Shown: positions 26,783 through 33,925 of the stretch, one piece after another
Layout: every line of letters begins with the position of its first letter
Numbering within the stretch: position 1 is the first letter of the stretch
NCBI GenBank assembly: GCA_947426355.1
Contig: CANEDU010000007.1
Coordinates: forward strand, 1 to 35,739
Source of the DNA: an uncultured Adlercreutzia sp.
GTDB lineage: Bacteria > Actinomycetota > Coriobacteriia > Coriobacteriales > Eggerthellaceae
DNA length: 35,739 nucleotides
Direction of reading: 5' to 3'
Program-made: the position numbers and the translations under genes
Notes under the pieces: model-generated
What the model saw: the letters and a program-made list of their open reading frames with translations, nothing else
Databases searched by the model: none
What the model was told of the DNA's origin: nothing

Positions 26783-27679
26783 ATGCGGCAGATGGATTTA
26801 AGGTCGGCGGCGCAGGTGTTCGAGGAGCAGCGCCGGGAAAAGCGCATACCCTTCTCGGCGGAGATGTTCCCGCCGAAAGGCCAGCTCACGCTGGATGCGG
26901 CTCGAGAGGTTGTGGAAGGGCTGCGGGCCGCTTCGCCGGACTTCATTTCCGTCACGTGCTCTGCGGGTGGCAGCGGCAACGGCTCGGGCGGCCAGACCGT
27001 GGCCATCGCCGAGCTCATCCAGAACGAGGCGGCTATCCCTGCCGTGGCGCACTTCACCTGCGTAAACGCCACCCGCGATTCCGTTACCCAAGTCATAGGC
27101 GATTTGCGCGCTGCCGGCGTGAGGACGGTGCTCGCCCTGCGCGGCGATCTTGTCGAAGGCCAAAAGCCGGCTGATTTCCACTACGCGTGCGAGCTCATCC
27201 CGCTGTTGAAGGATGCGGGATTTTGCGTAGGTGCGGCGGCGTATCCCGAGGGCCATATCGACTGCCTGGACCCGCGCGAGAACATTCGCCATCTGAAGGC
27301 GAAGCAGGAGGCGGGAGCCGACTTCTTCATTACCCAGCTGTTCTTCAACAATGACGACTTCTATCGGTTCCGCGACGATGCCGCAGCCGCCGGTGTGACG
27401 GTGCCCATCACCTGCGGCATCATGCCCTTTTTGGGAAAGTCCCAGATCCAGCGCATGGTGTTCCTGTGCGGCAGCTCGCTTCCCGCGCCCATCATCAAGC
27501 TGCTGGCGAAATACGAGGACGACCCGGCCTCTTTGCGCCAGGCGGGCATCGAATATGCCTGCAATCAGCTGGTTGACCTGGGGCGCCAGGGCGTGGACGG
27601 TCTGCATGTTTACGCCATGAACCAGCCCGACATCGCGCACGCCGCTGCTGAGGCCATTGCCGCGGCGGGACTCAGGTAG
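26783..27679 (+). CDS. metF: 5,10-methylenetetrahydrofolate reductase
   Basis: FSAEMFPPKG; DFISVTCSAGGS; RTVLALRGD; AKQEAGADFFITQLFF; operon with metH. An alternative start at 26792 fits the SD spacing better. Confidence 0.92.
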   Translation: MRQMDLRSAAQVFEEQRREKRIPFSAEMFPPKGQLTLDAAREVVEGLRAASPDFISVTCSAGGSGNGSGGQTVAIAELIQNEAAIPAVAHFTCVNATRDSVTQVIGDLRAAGVRTVLALRGDLVEGQKPADFHYACELIPLLKDAGFCVGAAAYPEGHIDCLDPRENIRHLKAKQEAGADFFITQLFFNNDDFYRFRDDAAAAGVTVPITCGIMPFLGKSQIQRMVFLCGSSLPAPIIKLLAKYEDDPASLRQAGIEYACNQLVDLGRQGVDGLHVYAMNQPDIAHAAAEAIAAAGLR

Positions 27680-27684
27680 GCTCG

Positions 27685-28548
27685 ATGGAGCTGAAGGCGC
27701 GCGTCAAGAGAGAAGAGGCCCTGGCGTTCCTCGGTCATCGCGGGCAGGAGCTGGGCGATTTGCGCGAGCGGTTGAACCGGGCAGCGACTCTTTGCGAGGC
27801 GGAGCTCGTCCCGCGGGGCGTTTACTGCGTCGTGCCTGCCTGCGCGGCGCGGGAGGTGCTGCCTGGTGAAGATATTGCCTGCCATCTGGAAGATTGCGAC
27901 GAAGTGGCGCTGATGGCAGTGACGCTCGGCGCGCAGAGCGAGATGCTTTTGCGCCGTGAACAGGCGCTGAGCGCGACGGATGGTCTGTTGGTGGACGCGT
28001 GCGCCTCGTCACTCGTTGAGCAGGCGGCCGATGCCCTGAACGCGCTTATTGTCGAAGAGGTCGCAGCGCGCGGTCTTGCCGCTACGACGCGGTTCAGTCC
28101 CGGCTATGGCGATTTGCCCCTGAGCTGCCAGCCGGCGTTTCTCGCCGCCTGTGGTGCCGATCGCGCTCTGGGCATACGGGCTACCGCGGCCAACCTGCTC
28201 GTTCCCGCTAAATCCATCACCGCTGTCATCGGGCTTTATCCTCAAGCAAGCTCCGCTCGGGAGGGCGGACTAAAGCCCACCCCCACGGAAGGAACCTGGA
28301 GCGCGGATGCTGTCGTTGGGATCCCGGCCGGCATGGCCGCCGGAGTCTCTCCCGAGGTCATCGTTGGGACTCCCTCCTTTGCCGAAGTTTCCCCCGCAGG
28401 GGGCGATTTCAGCCGCCCCTCTGCCCCGACCGCGGATGATGTTCGAAAGGACGGCGCGCCCCGCGACGCGCGCTGCTCAACTTGCCCGCTCGCTGAGACG
28501 TGCGCCCTGCGCGCCCAAGGAAGGACCTGCCATGGCAACCCCGCGTAA
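27685..28548 (+). CDS. MetH reactivation-domain-like (vitamin B12-dependent methionine synthase activation) protein
   Basis: 'DEVALMAVTLGAQSEMLL', 'RFSPGYGDLPLSCQPAFLAACGADRALGIRATAANLLVPAKSITAVIGL'; Cys-rich C-term CSTCPLAETCALRAQGRTC; flanked by metF and metH. Confidence 0.85.
   Translation: MELKARVKREEALAFLGHRGQELGDLRERLNRAATLCEAELVPRGVYCVVPACAAREVLPGEDIACHLEDCDEVALMAVTLGAQSEMLLRREQALSATDGLLVDACASSLVEQAADALNALIVEEVAARGLAATTRFSPGYGDLPLSCQPAFLAACGADRALGIRATAANLLVPAKSITAVIGLYPQASSAREGGLKPTPTEGTWSADAVVGIPAGMAAGVSPEVIVGTPSFAEVSPAGGDFSRPSAPTADDVRKDGAPRDARCSTCPLAETCALRAQGRTCHGNPA
28258..28296 (+). repeat. Dispersed translated repeat, module A copy 1
   Basis: cgggagggcggactaaagcccacccccacggaaggaacc (REGGLKPTPTEGT). 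Confidence 0.75.
28390..28422 (+). repeat. Dispersed translated repeat, module B copy 1
   Basis: tcccccgcagggggcgatttcagccgcccctct (SPAGGDFSRPS). Confidence 0.8.
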
Positions 28549-31501
28549 GCTCACGGTAACCGACGCTCACCTGGCTGAGGCCCTGGCCGGCCGCGCCTAC
28601 CTGCTCTTCGACGGCGGCATGGGCACGCTCGTTCAGGCGGCGGGCCTGCATACGGTGCACGAGGTGCCCGACCTGCTGAATCTCACCCACCCCGACGAGA
28701 TTGCCGCTATCCAGCGACGCTACGTGGAAGCGGGCGCCGACTGTCTTACCACCAACACGTTCAGTGCGAATCGGCTGAAGCTCGCAGGCACGGGTGCCAC
28801 GGTGACCGAGGTGTACGCTGCAGCTGCCGCCAACGCGCGCGCGGCCGGCGCGCGCCTGGTCGCGGGCGATATTGGCCCCACGGGCTCGCTCCTCGAGCCG
28901 CTCGGTGCGCTCACGTTCGAAGAGGCCTACGATATCTTCGCAGAGCAGGCACGCGCTGCCGAGGCCGCGGGCTGCGACCTCATTGTTGTCGAAACCATGG
29001 CCGATTTGCTGGAAGCCAAAGCCGCTGTGCTTGCCGCTGCGGAAACCACCGCGCTGCCCGTCTTCGCCACGATGACGTTCGGCGAGGACGGCCGCACGTT
29101 CCTCGGCACGACGCCAGCCATTGCCGCCACGACGCTCTCGTCGCTTGGCGCTTCGGCAGTGGGCCTCAACTGCTCGCTGGGCCCCACCGAGCTGGCGCCG
29201 CTTGTGAGCGAGATGGCGCCCCATAATCGGGCTCTTATCATGGCCCAGCCCAATGCCGGATTGCCCCGTATCGAGGCGGGCGAGACGGTCTTCGATGTGG
29301 GTCCTCAGGACTTTGCCCAGGCCATGGAGGCAATTCTGGACGCCGGCGCCACGATTGTCGGCGGATGCTGCGGTACCACTCCCGACCATATCGCCGCGCT
29401 GCGCGCCGTTCTCGATCGGCGGATGAAGGTGTCCGCCGCGGAAGAAGCGAAAGAATCTCACGCAGGCACCCCCCGCGCTCCCCATGCGCGCTATCGCCCC
29501 GCTTTTACGGTGACCTCTGCCCAGCAGATGGTGGCGCTGCCGAGCGGCGAGGCGCGTATCGCGGTCATTGGCGAGCGCATCAACCCTACGGGGAAGAAGA
29601 AGCTGAAGGCCGCTCTGCAGGCCGGCGATGTGGACTATCTTGTAGCCGAGGCGGCCGCCCAGCAGCGAGCCGGCGCCGATATTCTAGATGTGAACGTCGG
29701 CGTGCCCGGTCTTGATGAGTCGGCGCTGCTTTCCCAGGTCACGCGCACGCTGCAGAGCACGGTGCCCCTGCCTTTGCAGTTGGATTCTTCCGACCCAGCA
29801 GCCATCGAGGCCGCCGCTCGCGCCTATGCGGGCCGGCCCATGGTGAACTCCGTGAACGGCAAAGCCGACAACCTTGCCGCCGTGTTGCCTGTGGTGGCGC
29901 GCTATGGCTGCACGGTCGTCGGCCTCACCTTGGACGAGGGCGGCATTCCCCCCACGGCTGAGGAGCGCCTGGCCATCGCTGAGCGCATCGTGGATGCCGC
30001 CGAAGCGCACGGCATTCCCCGCGAAGATGTGGCCATCGACTGCCTCGTTATGGCCGCTGCTACCAACCAGCGCGAGGTGCGCGAGATTCTGCGCGCCGTC
30101 GCACTGGTGAAGGAGCGCCTCGGCGTGCGCACGGTGCTCGGCGTGTCGAACGTGAGCTTCGGTCTGCCGGCGCGTCCGCTTGTGAACAGCACGTTTCTTG
30201 CTGCCGCCTTCGGCGCCGGTCTCGATATGCCCATTTTGAACCCGCTGAATGCCCGGTATCGCGACACGGTTGCCACCTTCCGCATCCTCAACGGCCAAGA
30301 CGTGGGCTGTCGCGCCTTTTTGGAAGACTGTGCCAATGCCCAGGACCCCTACGAAATCGCTGCTAGCGGAGCTTGTGTTGGCGGCGCCCCCATGGGCGGA
30401 AGCGCCGCCGCTCCCGGAAAAGTGGGCGAAAACGCCGCCGCTCCCGGGCAAACGGGCGGAAGCGTCGCCGTTCCCGGAAAAGTGGGCGAAAACGCCGCCG
30501 CTCCCGGGCAAACGGGCGGAAGCGCCGCCGTTCCCGGGCGCGTGGGCGGAAACGCCGCCGCTCCCGGACAAGCGCGTGGAAACGTGGGCGGAAACGCCGC
30601 CGTTCCCGGACAAATGGGCGGAAACGCCGACGCTTCCGGCCCCCTGGGCGAAGGCCTGGTCGCCTGCCCCATCCCGATTAGCGCTGCTTTCGCCGCCATT
30701 CCAGAGACGGTCGCCGCGCTGGCCGAATATGTGCTGGAAGGTCGCGGCGCGCCGGTGGCAGCTACGACTGAGGCGCTGCTGGCAACCTACGACGGGCTGG
30801 CCATCATCAACGATATCTTCGTCCCCATTCTCGATGTTGTTGGACAGAAATACGACGACGGGACGTTCTTCTTGCCCCAGCTCATGGCTTCGGCCGAAGC
30901 GGTGAAAGCGGGCTTCGACCTCATTCGCGACCACAATGCCGCAGCCTCTGCGTCTCCCGCGACCTCTCCTGCAGGGGGCGACTTCAGTCGCGCCTCGTCC
31001 TCGGGTAAGGGTGCCGCCTGGGAGGGCGAGCTACCGTCAGCCCCTACAGAGGGAAGCGCCGTTTCGATGGGCTCTTCCTCCGCAGGCGGCGATTCCGGTC
31101 GCCCTTCGCGCTCCAGTGCGGGCGAACGCTCCATCATCGTGGCGACGGTGCAGGGCGATATCCACGACATCGGCAAGAATATCGTGAAGATGCTCCTGGA
31201 AAACTACGGCTTTTCCGTTGTTGACCTGGGGCGCGACGTTGCCCCCGAGGCGGTCGTCGATGCCGCTCGCGAAAGTGGCGCGCGTCTCATTGGACTCTCG
31301 GCGCTCATGACCACCACGGTCGGCGCCATGGAGCGCACGATTAAGCTCGTGCATGAGCAGCTGCCCGGCGTGGCCGTCATGGTGGGTGGTGCTGTGATTA
31401 CCCAGGAGTTCGCCGACCAAATCAACGCCGATTACTACGCCAAGGACGCCGCCGCCTCCACCCGCATCGCCTCTGCCTTCTTCGAAGGCGATCCCTCCTG
31501 A
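28532..31501 (+). CDS. metH: Cobalamin-dependent methionine synthase (Hcy-, pterin- and B12-binding domains; reactivation domain encoded separately)
   Basis: 'LLFDGGMGTLVQAAG...NTFSANRLKL'; 'IVGGCCGTTPDHI'; 'IGERINPTGKKKLKAAL'; 'VATVQGDIHDIGKNIVKMLLENYGF'; start ATGGCAACCCCG after aaggacc. Confidence 0.95.
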   Translation: MATPRKLTVTDAHLAEALAGRAYLLFDGGMGTLVQAAGLHTVHEVPDLLNLTHPDEIAAIQRRYVEAGADCLTTNTFSANRLKLAGTGATVTEVYAAAAANARAAGARLVAGDIGPTGSLLEPLGALTFEEAYDIFAEQARAAEAAGCDLIVVETMADLLEAKAAVLAAAETTALPVFATMTFGEDGRTFLGTTPAIAATTLSSLGASAVGLNCSLGPTELAPLVSEMAPHNRALIMAQPNAGLPRIEAGETVFDVGPQDFAQAMEAILDAGATIVGGCCGTTPDHIAALRAVLDRRMKVSAAEEAKESHAGTPRAPHARYRPAFTVTSAQQMVALPSGEARIAVIGERINPTGKKKLKAALQAGDVDYLVAEAAAQQRAGADILDVNVGVPGLDESALLSQVTRTLQSTVPLPLQLDSSDPAAIEAAARAYAGRPMVNSVNGKADNLAAVLPVVARYGCTVVGLTLDEGGIPPTAEERLAIAERIVDAAEAHGIPREDVAIDCLVMAAATNQREVREILRAVALVKERLGVRTVLGVSNVSFGLPARPLVNSTFLAAAFGAGLDMPILNPLNARYRDTVATFRILNGQDVGCRAFLEDCANAQDPYEIAASGACVGGAPMGGSAAAPGKVGENAAAPGQTGGSVAVPGKVGENAAAPGQTGGSAAVPGRVGGNAAAPGQARGNVGGNAAVPGQMGGNADASGPLGEGLVACPIPISAAFAAIPETVAALAEYVLEGRGAPVAATTEALLATYDGLAIINDIFVPILDVVGQKYDDGTFFLPQLMASAEAVKAGFDLIRDHNAAASASPATSPAGGDFSRASSSGKGAAWEGELPSAPTEGSAVSMGSSSAGGDSGRPSRSSAGERSIIVATVQGDIHDIGKNIVKMLLENYGFSVVDLGRDVAPEAVVDAARESGARLIGLSALMTTTVGAMERTIKLVHEQLPGVAVMVGGAVITQEFADQINADYYAKDAAASTRIASAFFEGDPS
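30398..30649 (+). repeat. 30-bp minisatellite, 8 units, in metH between pterin and B12-cap domains
   Basis: GSAAAPGKVG/ENAAAPGQTG/GSVAVPGKVG/ENAAAPGQTG/GSAAVPGRVG/GNAAAPGQARGNVG/GNAAVPGQMG/GNADASGPLG. Confidence 0.95.
30965..30997 (+). repeat. Dispersed translated repeat, module B copy 2 (in metH)
   Basis: tctcctgcagggggcgacttcagtcgcgcctcg (SPAGGDFSRAS). Confidence 0.8.
31019..31057 (+). repeat. Dispersed translated repeat, module A copy 2 (in metH)
   Basis: tgggagggcgagctaccgtcagcccctacagagggaagc (WEGELPSAPTEGS). Confidence 0.75.
31076..31108 (+). repeat. Dispersed translated repeat, module B copy 3, diverged (in metH)
   Basis: tcctccgcaggcggcgattccggtcgcccttcg (SSAGGDSGRPS). Confidence 0.65.
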
Positions 31502-31572
31502 CGCAAGAACACCCTCGTCGCCCGACGCAGCGAGGCACGAGGTACACGGCCGTGCAGGACGCGGCACAGGCG

Positions 31573-31617
31573 GCGTTGCGCGGCATGGCGTTGCGCGGCA
31601 TGGCGTTGCGCGGCATG
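31573..31617 (+). repeat. 15-bp tandem repeat, 3 exact copies
   Basis: gcgttgcgcggcatg x3. Confidence 0.95.
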
Positions 31618-31856
31618 GCACGGCGCGGAGCGGCACCGTGCGGGATGGGGCATGCGAGACGTTGCGCGACACGGAACGAGGAGCCATGCGAGTTGGCACG
31701 CGGCGCGGTGCGAGGCACGAGATGGGAGCCATGCGGGACGCCACGTGGCACGGAATCACCACGCTGCGCGGCATCGCCTGACACTGCGCGGCATGTCAGG
31801 GAGAGCCTGGGCGCGAGGAACTTGGCCAAATATGCGGGATATGGACACTCCGAGCA

Positions 31857-31886
31857 GCCCTCTTGGCTCGCAAGAGCCAAGAGGGC
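31857..31886. repeat. 13-bp perfect stem with GCAA tetraloop
   Basis: gccctcttggctc-gcaa-gagccaagagggc. Confidence 0.9.
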
Positions 31887-31929
31887 CCAGGTCAGATTTT
31901 CCGATTGGCGCAAAACGCGGAACAGAAGT

Positions 31930-32046
31930 GTCCATATCGGCCGTTTCTGGCCGATTTCCCCCGGCGCGCGTCCATATCGGCCGTTTCTGGCCGATTTCCC
32001 CCGGCGCGCGTCCATATCGGCCAAATTTGCCCAGTTTCGCCGCGCG
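31930..32046. repeat. 40-bp tandem repeat: two exact copies plus one diverged ~37-bp copy
   Basis: gtccatatcggccgtttctggccgatttcccccggcgcgc at 31930 and 31970; gtccatatcggccaaatttgcccagtttcgccgcgcg at 32010. Confidence 0.95.
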
Positions 32047-32150
32047 TATGTCAAATATCGGGGCTTTGGACACGACGGAGGAGCGAAGCGCCCCGACGCG
32101 CTATCATGGAAGCATTCGCAACCCGCATTGATCGGAGAAAAGGAGCCTCC

Positions 32151-32468
32151 ATGGGGAAGAAGGACGTTGAAGCCCTCGAGATCACCATCGACGAGCTGCC
32201 CACTTACCTGCACACGAACCACTCCATTTATATGGAAGTGGCCGACGGGCTGTACTACCTCACTGACGTGAACGACCGCTACTGGCGCGCCCAGGACACC
32301 AACCGGTTCAACGAGAAGGGCCACTATGTTGATGCAAGCCCGCTCGTCCCCACCATCGCTGAGTTTCTCGATCTGCCCTTCCATGAGGGCAAATCCGTGA
32401 ATGACCTGTTTGCCGAAGCCACCTTCTATGCTTCCGGCGACGGCAAGGACATGCCCGAAAATTTCTAG
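32151..32468 (+). CDS. Small conserved-looking hypothetical protein (105 aa)
   Basis: MGKKDVEALEITIDELPTYLHTNHSIYMEVADGLYYLTDVNDRYWRAQDTNRFNEKGHYVDAS...; good SD (aaaaggagcctcc). Confidence 0.75.
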   Translation: MGKKDVEALEITIDELPTYLHTNHSIYMEVADGLYYLTDVNDRYWRAQDTNRFNEKGHYVDASPLVPTIAEFLDLPFHEGKSVNDLFAEATFYASGDGKDMPENF

Positions 32469-32521
32469 CCCTCGCGATGCTCTCGCTGAAACAGGAAGAC
32501 AGTGCCGCGCCGAGCCATCGG

Positions 32522-32549
32522 TTGCGGCACTGTTGCGTTGTGCTATGAT
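32522..32549 (+). promoter_or_regulatory. putative sigma70-type promoter for mrp
   Basis: TTGCGG-16 nt-TATGAT. Confidence 0.5.
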
Positions 32550-32612
32550 GCCCAGCGAACTATTCTCGAGCGGCCATAAAGCTGCTGACCAGTGACAAGA
32601 AAGAAGGAAATC

Positions 32613-33461
32613 ATGGCAGAAGAATGCTCGCATGAGTGCTCCAGCTGCGGCGTGTCCGGCTGTGGCGATCGTACCGCTGAGGCGGGTCCCAGCACTCTTG
32701 AGCCCAACAAGCGCACCAACGTCAAGCACGTCATCGGCGTGGTGTCCGGCAAGGGCGGCGTGGGCAAATCCCTCGTGACCAGCCTGCTTGCCTCCGAGAT
32801 GAACAAGCGCGGCCATAAGGTGGCCATCCTGGATGCTGACATCACCGGCCCGTCCATCCCGAAGTCCTTCGGCGTGGATGCGCGCCTGACGGCCGACGCC
32901 GACGGCATCAACCCGGCTCAGTCCGCCAGCGGCATCGAGGTCATGTCCGTGAACCTCATGCTGCCCGAGGGCGACATGCCCGTGGCTTGGCGCGGACCGG
33001 TGGTCACGGGCGCCATCAAGCAGTTCTGGCAGGAAGTGAACTGGGGCGATGTGGACTACATGTTCGTCGACATGCCTCCGGGAACCTCCGATGTGTTCCT
33101 CACCGTGTTCCAGTCGCTGCCGGTGGACGGCATCGTCACCGTGTCGGCTCCGCAGGAGCTCGTGGCCATGATCGTGGGCAAGGCCGTGAACCTGGCGAAG
33201 TCGCTGGAGGTGCCGGTGGTGGGCCTCGTGGAAAACATGGCCTACTTCAAGTGCGACGAGTGCGGCAAGGAGCACCACATCTTCGGCGAGCCCCAGGGCG
33301 CGGCCGTGGCCGAGAAGTACGGCATTCCCGCCGTGGCCACCCTGCCCATGGATCCCTCCTTCGCTCGTCTGGTGGACGAGGGCAAGGTGGAAGCCTACGA
33401 AGTGGAAGGTGCGCTGGACGGTATCATCGACCAGATTATCGCCACCACTGAAGCCGCGTAG
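32613..33461 (+). CDS. mrp: Mrp/NBP35-family P-loop Fe-S carrier ATPase
   Basis: Deviant Walker A 'VVSGKGGVGKSLVTSLLA'; 'DADITGPSIPKSFG'; 'DVDYMFVDMPPGTSDVFLTV'; N-terminal Cys-rich CSHECSSCGVSGC; start after aagaaggaaatc. Confidence 0.93.
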   Translation: MAEECSHECSSCGVSGCGDRTAEAGPSTLEPNKRTNVKHVIGVVSGKGGVGKSLVTSLLASEMNKRGHKVAILDADITGPSIPKSFGVDARLTADADGINPAQSASGIEVMSVNLMLPEGDMPVAWRGPVVTGAIKQFWQEVNWGDVDYMFVDMPPGTSDVFLTVFQSLPVDGIVTVSAPQELVAMIVGKAVNLAKSLEVPVVGLVENMAYFKCDECGKEHHIFGEPQGAAVAEKYGIPAVATLPMDPSFARLVDEGKVEAYEVEGALDGIIDQIIATTEAA

Positions 33462-33481
33462 AATTTTTTTCAAAAAAGTTC

Positions 33482-33509
33482 TTGCGCGATGCGAGCACTG
33501 TGTTAATAT
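33482..33509 (+). promoter_or_regulatory. putative promoter of tRNA-Ala
   Basis: TTGCGC-16 nt-TAATAT, ~17 bp before the tRNA 5' end. Confidence 0.6.
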
Positions 33510-33526
33510 AGTCCTCGCACTTTTTC

Positions 33527-33602
33527 GGGGCCTTAGCTCAGCTGGGAGAGCGCATGGCTGGCAGCCATGAGGTCAGGGGTTCGATCCCCCTAGGCTCCAC
33601 CA
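33527..33602 (+). tRNA. tRNA-Ala(GGC), CCA encoded
   Basis: Cloverleaf: GGGGCCU/AGGCUCC acceptor with G3-U70, D-loop agctcagctgggagagc, anticodon loop CTGGCAG, T-loop ggttcgatcc, 3' ACCA. Confidence 0.97.
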
Positions 33603-33610
33603 AACTTTCA

Positions 33611-33637
33611 AGCCCGCCTTATGGCGGGCTTTTTTTG
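33611..33637 (+). terminator. Rho-independent terminator after tRNA-Ala
   Basis: agcccgcc-ttat-ggcgggct followed by tttttt. Confidence 0.9.
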
Positions 33638-33925
33638 TCGATGCTGCAGGTTCATAAAATGACCCACTATCTCGTCTTTTAAGGTTCTTTCAGAAACTTT
33701 ACAGGTATGTGCGGAAATTGTTGCAGGGGTGTGTGGCCTGGGTGATTCGCTTCACCTTTCGCGCGCGCATTGGAATAATGGCGCCCTAACCTGACGAAAA
33801 GGTTACAATATCCAGTTAGCGCTCATGAAGGAAGGGCGGGAACCCCGCGGAGGGAGCGGGAGCGCGCTCAATGAGCCCTGCGTTGGCAATAGGGCCGACG
33901 CAACGTCATGAAAGGTTGAGGATAA

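Noticed and set aside
28307-28531. Upstream extension of the metH ORF
   Set aside because: Overlaps the activation gene out of frame; homocysteine-methyltransferase homology starts after MATPRKL, which has an SD-like aagga.
31930-32046. Possible CRISPR array
   Set aside because: Repeats are contiguous without unique spacers, and no cas genes are present.
31552-32271. 239-aa plus-strand ORF (MALRGMALRGM...)
   Set aside because: Translation of tandem and intergenic repeats running out of frame into the 32151 gene; no coding signature.
31422-33473. 683-aa minus-strand ORF
   Set aside because: Shadow of mrp, the small hypothetical gene and intergenic repeats; no recognisable domains.
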